From Oceanospirillum sp048264105 (GTDB taxonomy: Bacteria > Pseudomonadota > Gammaproteobacteria > Pseudomonadales > Halomonadaceae), in assembly GCA_048264105.1 (NCBI GenBank), contig JBLXDJ010000002.1:124001-188000 (forward strand): 64,000 nucleotides of DNA, read 5' to 3'. A program made the position numbers and the translations under genes. The notes under the pieces are model-generated. The model did not search any database and was not told where the DNA came from. It worked only from the letters and a program-made list of their open reading frames with translations. This document shows, piece by piece, positions 63,380-64,000 of the stretch (positions within the stretch are counted from its first letter, which is position 1; each line of letters starts with the position of its first letter).

Positions 63380-64000
63380 TTACGCTGCGTGCTGAGCTTT
63401 TTTAGCTCTTTTCTTTTCGTTGTATGCAGTGATGGCATCACGTACCCACTCACCTTCGTCGTGAGCGGCAATATGGTGTTCAACGCGCTGACGGTTACAG
63501 TGACCGTTACCGTTGATCACGCTCCAGAACTCATCCCAGTTCAGATCAGAGCTGTCGTAGTGGCCACGTTCTTCGTTCCACTTGATCGCTTTATCCGGGT
63601 GATCAAGACCCAGAACTTCAATCTGCTTAACAGTCTGGTCAACAAACTTCTGGCGCAGGTCATCGTTGGTTTCACGCTTGATCTTCCACTCCATCGATTT
63701 CTGGGAGTGAGCAGACTCAGAGTCGTGCGGACCAAACATCATCAGTGCAGGCCAGTAGAAACGGTTTAGTGCATCCTGAGCCATCGCTTTCTGTTCCGGA
63801 GAACCTTTAGCCAGAGACAGCATGGCTTCGTAGCCCTGACGCTGGTGGAAAGACTCTTCCTTACAGATACGGATCATGCCGCGTGAATAAGGACCGTAAG
63901 AGGTACGTTGCAGTGATACCTGGTTTACGATCGCAGCACCATCAACCAGCCAGCCGATAGCGGCAACGTCTGCCCAGGTCAGTACCGGGTAGTTGAAGAT
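63380..64000 (-). CDS. paaA: Phenylacetyl-CoA epoxidase catalytic subunit PaaA, 3' part
   Basis: The frame is open to the window edge, so only the last 206 residues are visible and the N terminus lies beyond 64000. PaaA is the di-iron oxygenase that makes the ring 1,2-epoxide of phenylacetyl-CoA. The visible part contains EESFHQRQGYEAML with EExxH-type di-iron ligands, the WPALMMFGPHD segment and WDEFWSVINGNGHCN. It heads the paaABCDE order on the minus strand. Confidence 0.95.
   Translation of the reverse strand: MFNYPVLTWADVAAIGWLVDGAAIVNQVSLQRTSYGPYSRGMIRICKEESFHQRQGYEAMLSLAKGSPEQKAMAQDALNRFYWPALMMFGPHDSESAHSQKSMEWKIKRETNDDLRQKFVDQTVKQIEVLGLDHPDKAIKWNEERGHYDSSDLNWDEFWSVINGNGHCNRQRVEHHIAAHDEGEWVRDAITAYNEKKRAKKAQHAA

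Overview
The window is about 64 kb of bacterial chromosome with mid-range GC, dense genes and typical Shine-Dalgarno sites. The gene set points to a free-living, probably marine, gammaproteobacterium of the Oceanospirillales type. It has a class I/II-like PHA synthase, a suf Fe-S operon with a Rieske gene and sufT, OxyR of the enterobacterial type, frmAB formaldehyde oxidation, a phenylacetyl-CoA epoxidase (paa) operon, an ErcA/ErcS-like alcohol-oxidation pair, and many cyclic-di-GMP and chemotaxis sensors. The taxonomic placement is inference. I saw no rRNA, tRNA, insertion sequence, prophage or CRISPR array.

Layout. 1-3.1 kb: the end of a PepSY membrane protein, then phaC preceded by a small membrane protein (minus strand). 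3.4-11.1 kb: a Fur-like box and an IscR-type box, then the suf operon (Rrf2 regulator, sufB, a structured 225-nt gap, sufC, sufD, sufS, sufT, Rieske protein). A REP-like pair and a MntA/HepT (MNT-HEPN) toxin-antitoxin pair sit between sufT and the Rieske gene. 11.2-14.2 kb: two EAL-HDOD paralogues and a helical protein. 14.5-19.6 kb: a small membrane protein, then a periplasmic binding lipoprotein with two GGDEF proteins. 19.7-25.8 kb: a Kef-type antiporter and a hybrid kinase/response-regulator pair. 26.3-30.2 kb: an AGCS symporter and a Cache chemoreceptor. 30.4-38.6 kb: two diguanylate-cyclase-type proteins, an Lrp regulator, a Gate-domain protein, RarD, an MFS transporter and a Sel1 protein. 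38.7-43.1 kb: an Lrp-type regulator divergent from putA. 43.2-43.9 kb: a candidate small RNA, a 15-nt tandem repeat and a small orphan gene. 44.1-48.5 kb: oxyR, a GcvR-like ACT protein, ahpF and ahpC. 48.7-51.5 kb: a second binding-protein/GGDEF pair. 51.8-55 kb: a LysR regulator and frmAB. 55-60 kb: a soluble CZB chemoreceptor, a YebC-family protein, and the ErcS-like kinase overlapping ErcA. 60.3-64 kb: paaEDCBA on the minus strand, with paaA cut by the window edge.

Themes. Carbon handling (PHA, proline, phenylacetate, alcohols, formaldehyde) sits beside oxidative-stress and Fe-S functions. Seven proteins carry GGDEF or degenerate EAL domains. Two of the GGDEF proteins are encoded next to orphan periplasmic binding proteins with no transporter genes, an arrangement like the NspS-MbaA ligand-sensing pair of Vibrio. 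The least explained elements are the binding-protein/GGDEF modules, the PHA synthase with a histone-like tail, the structured insert inside the suf operon, and the multi-hairpin candidate RNA downstream of putA.
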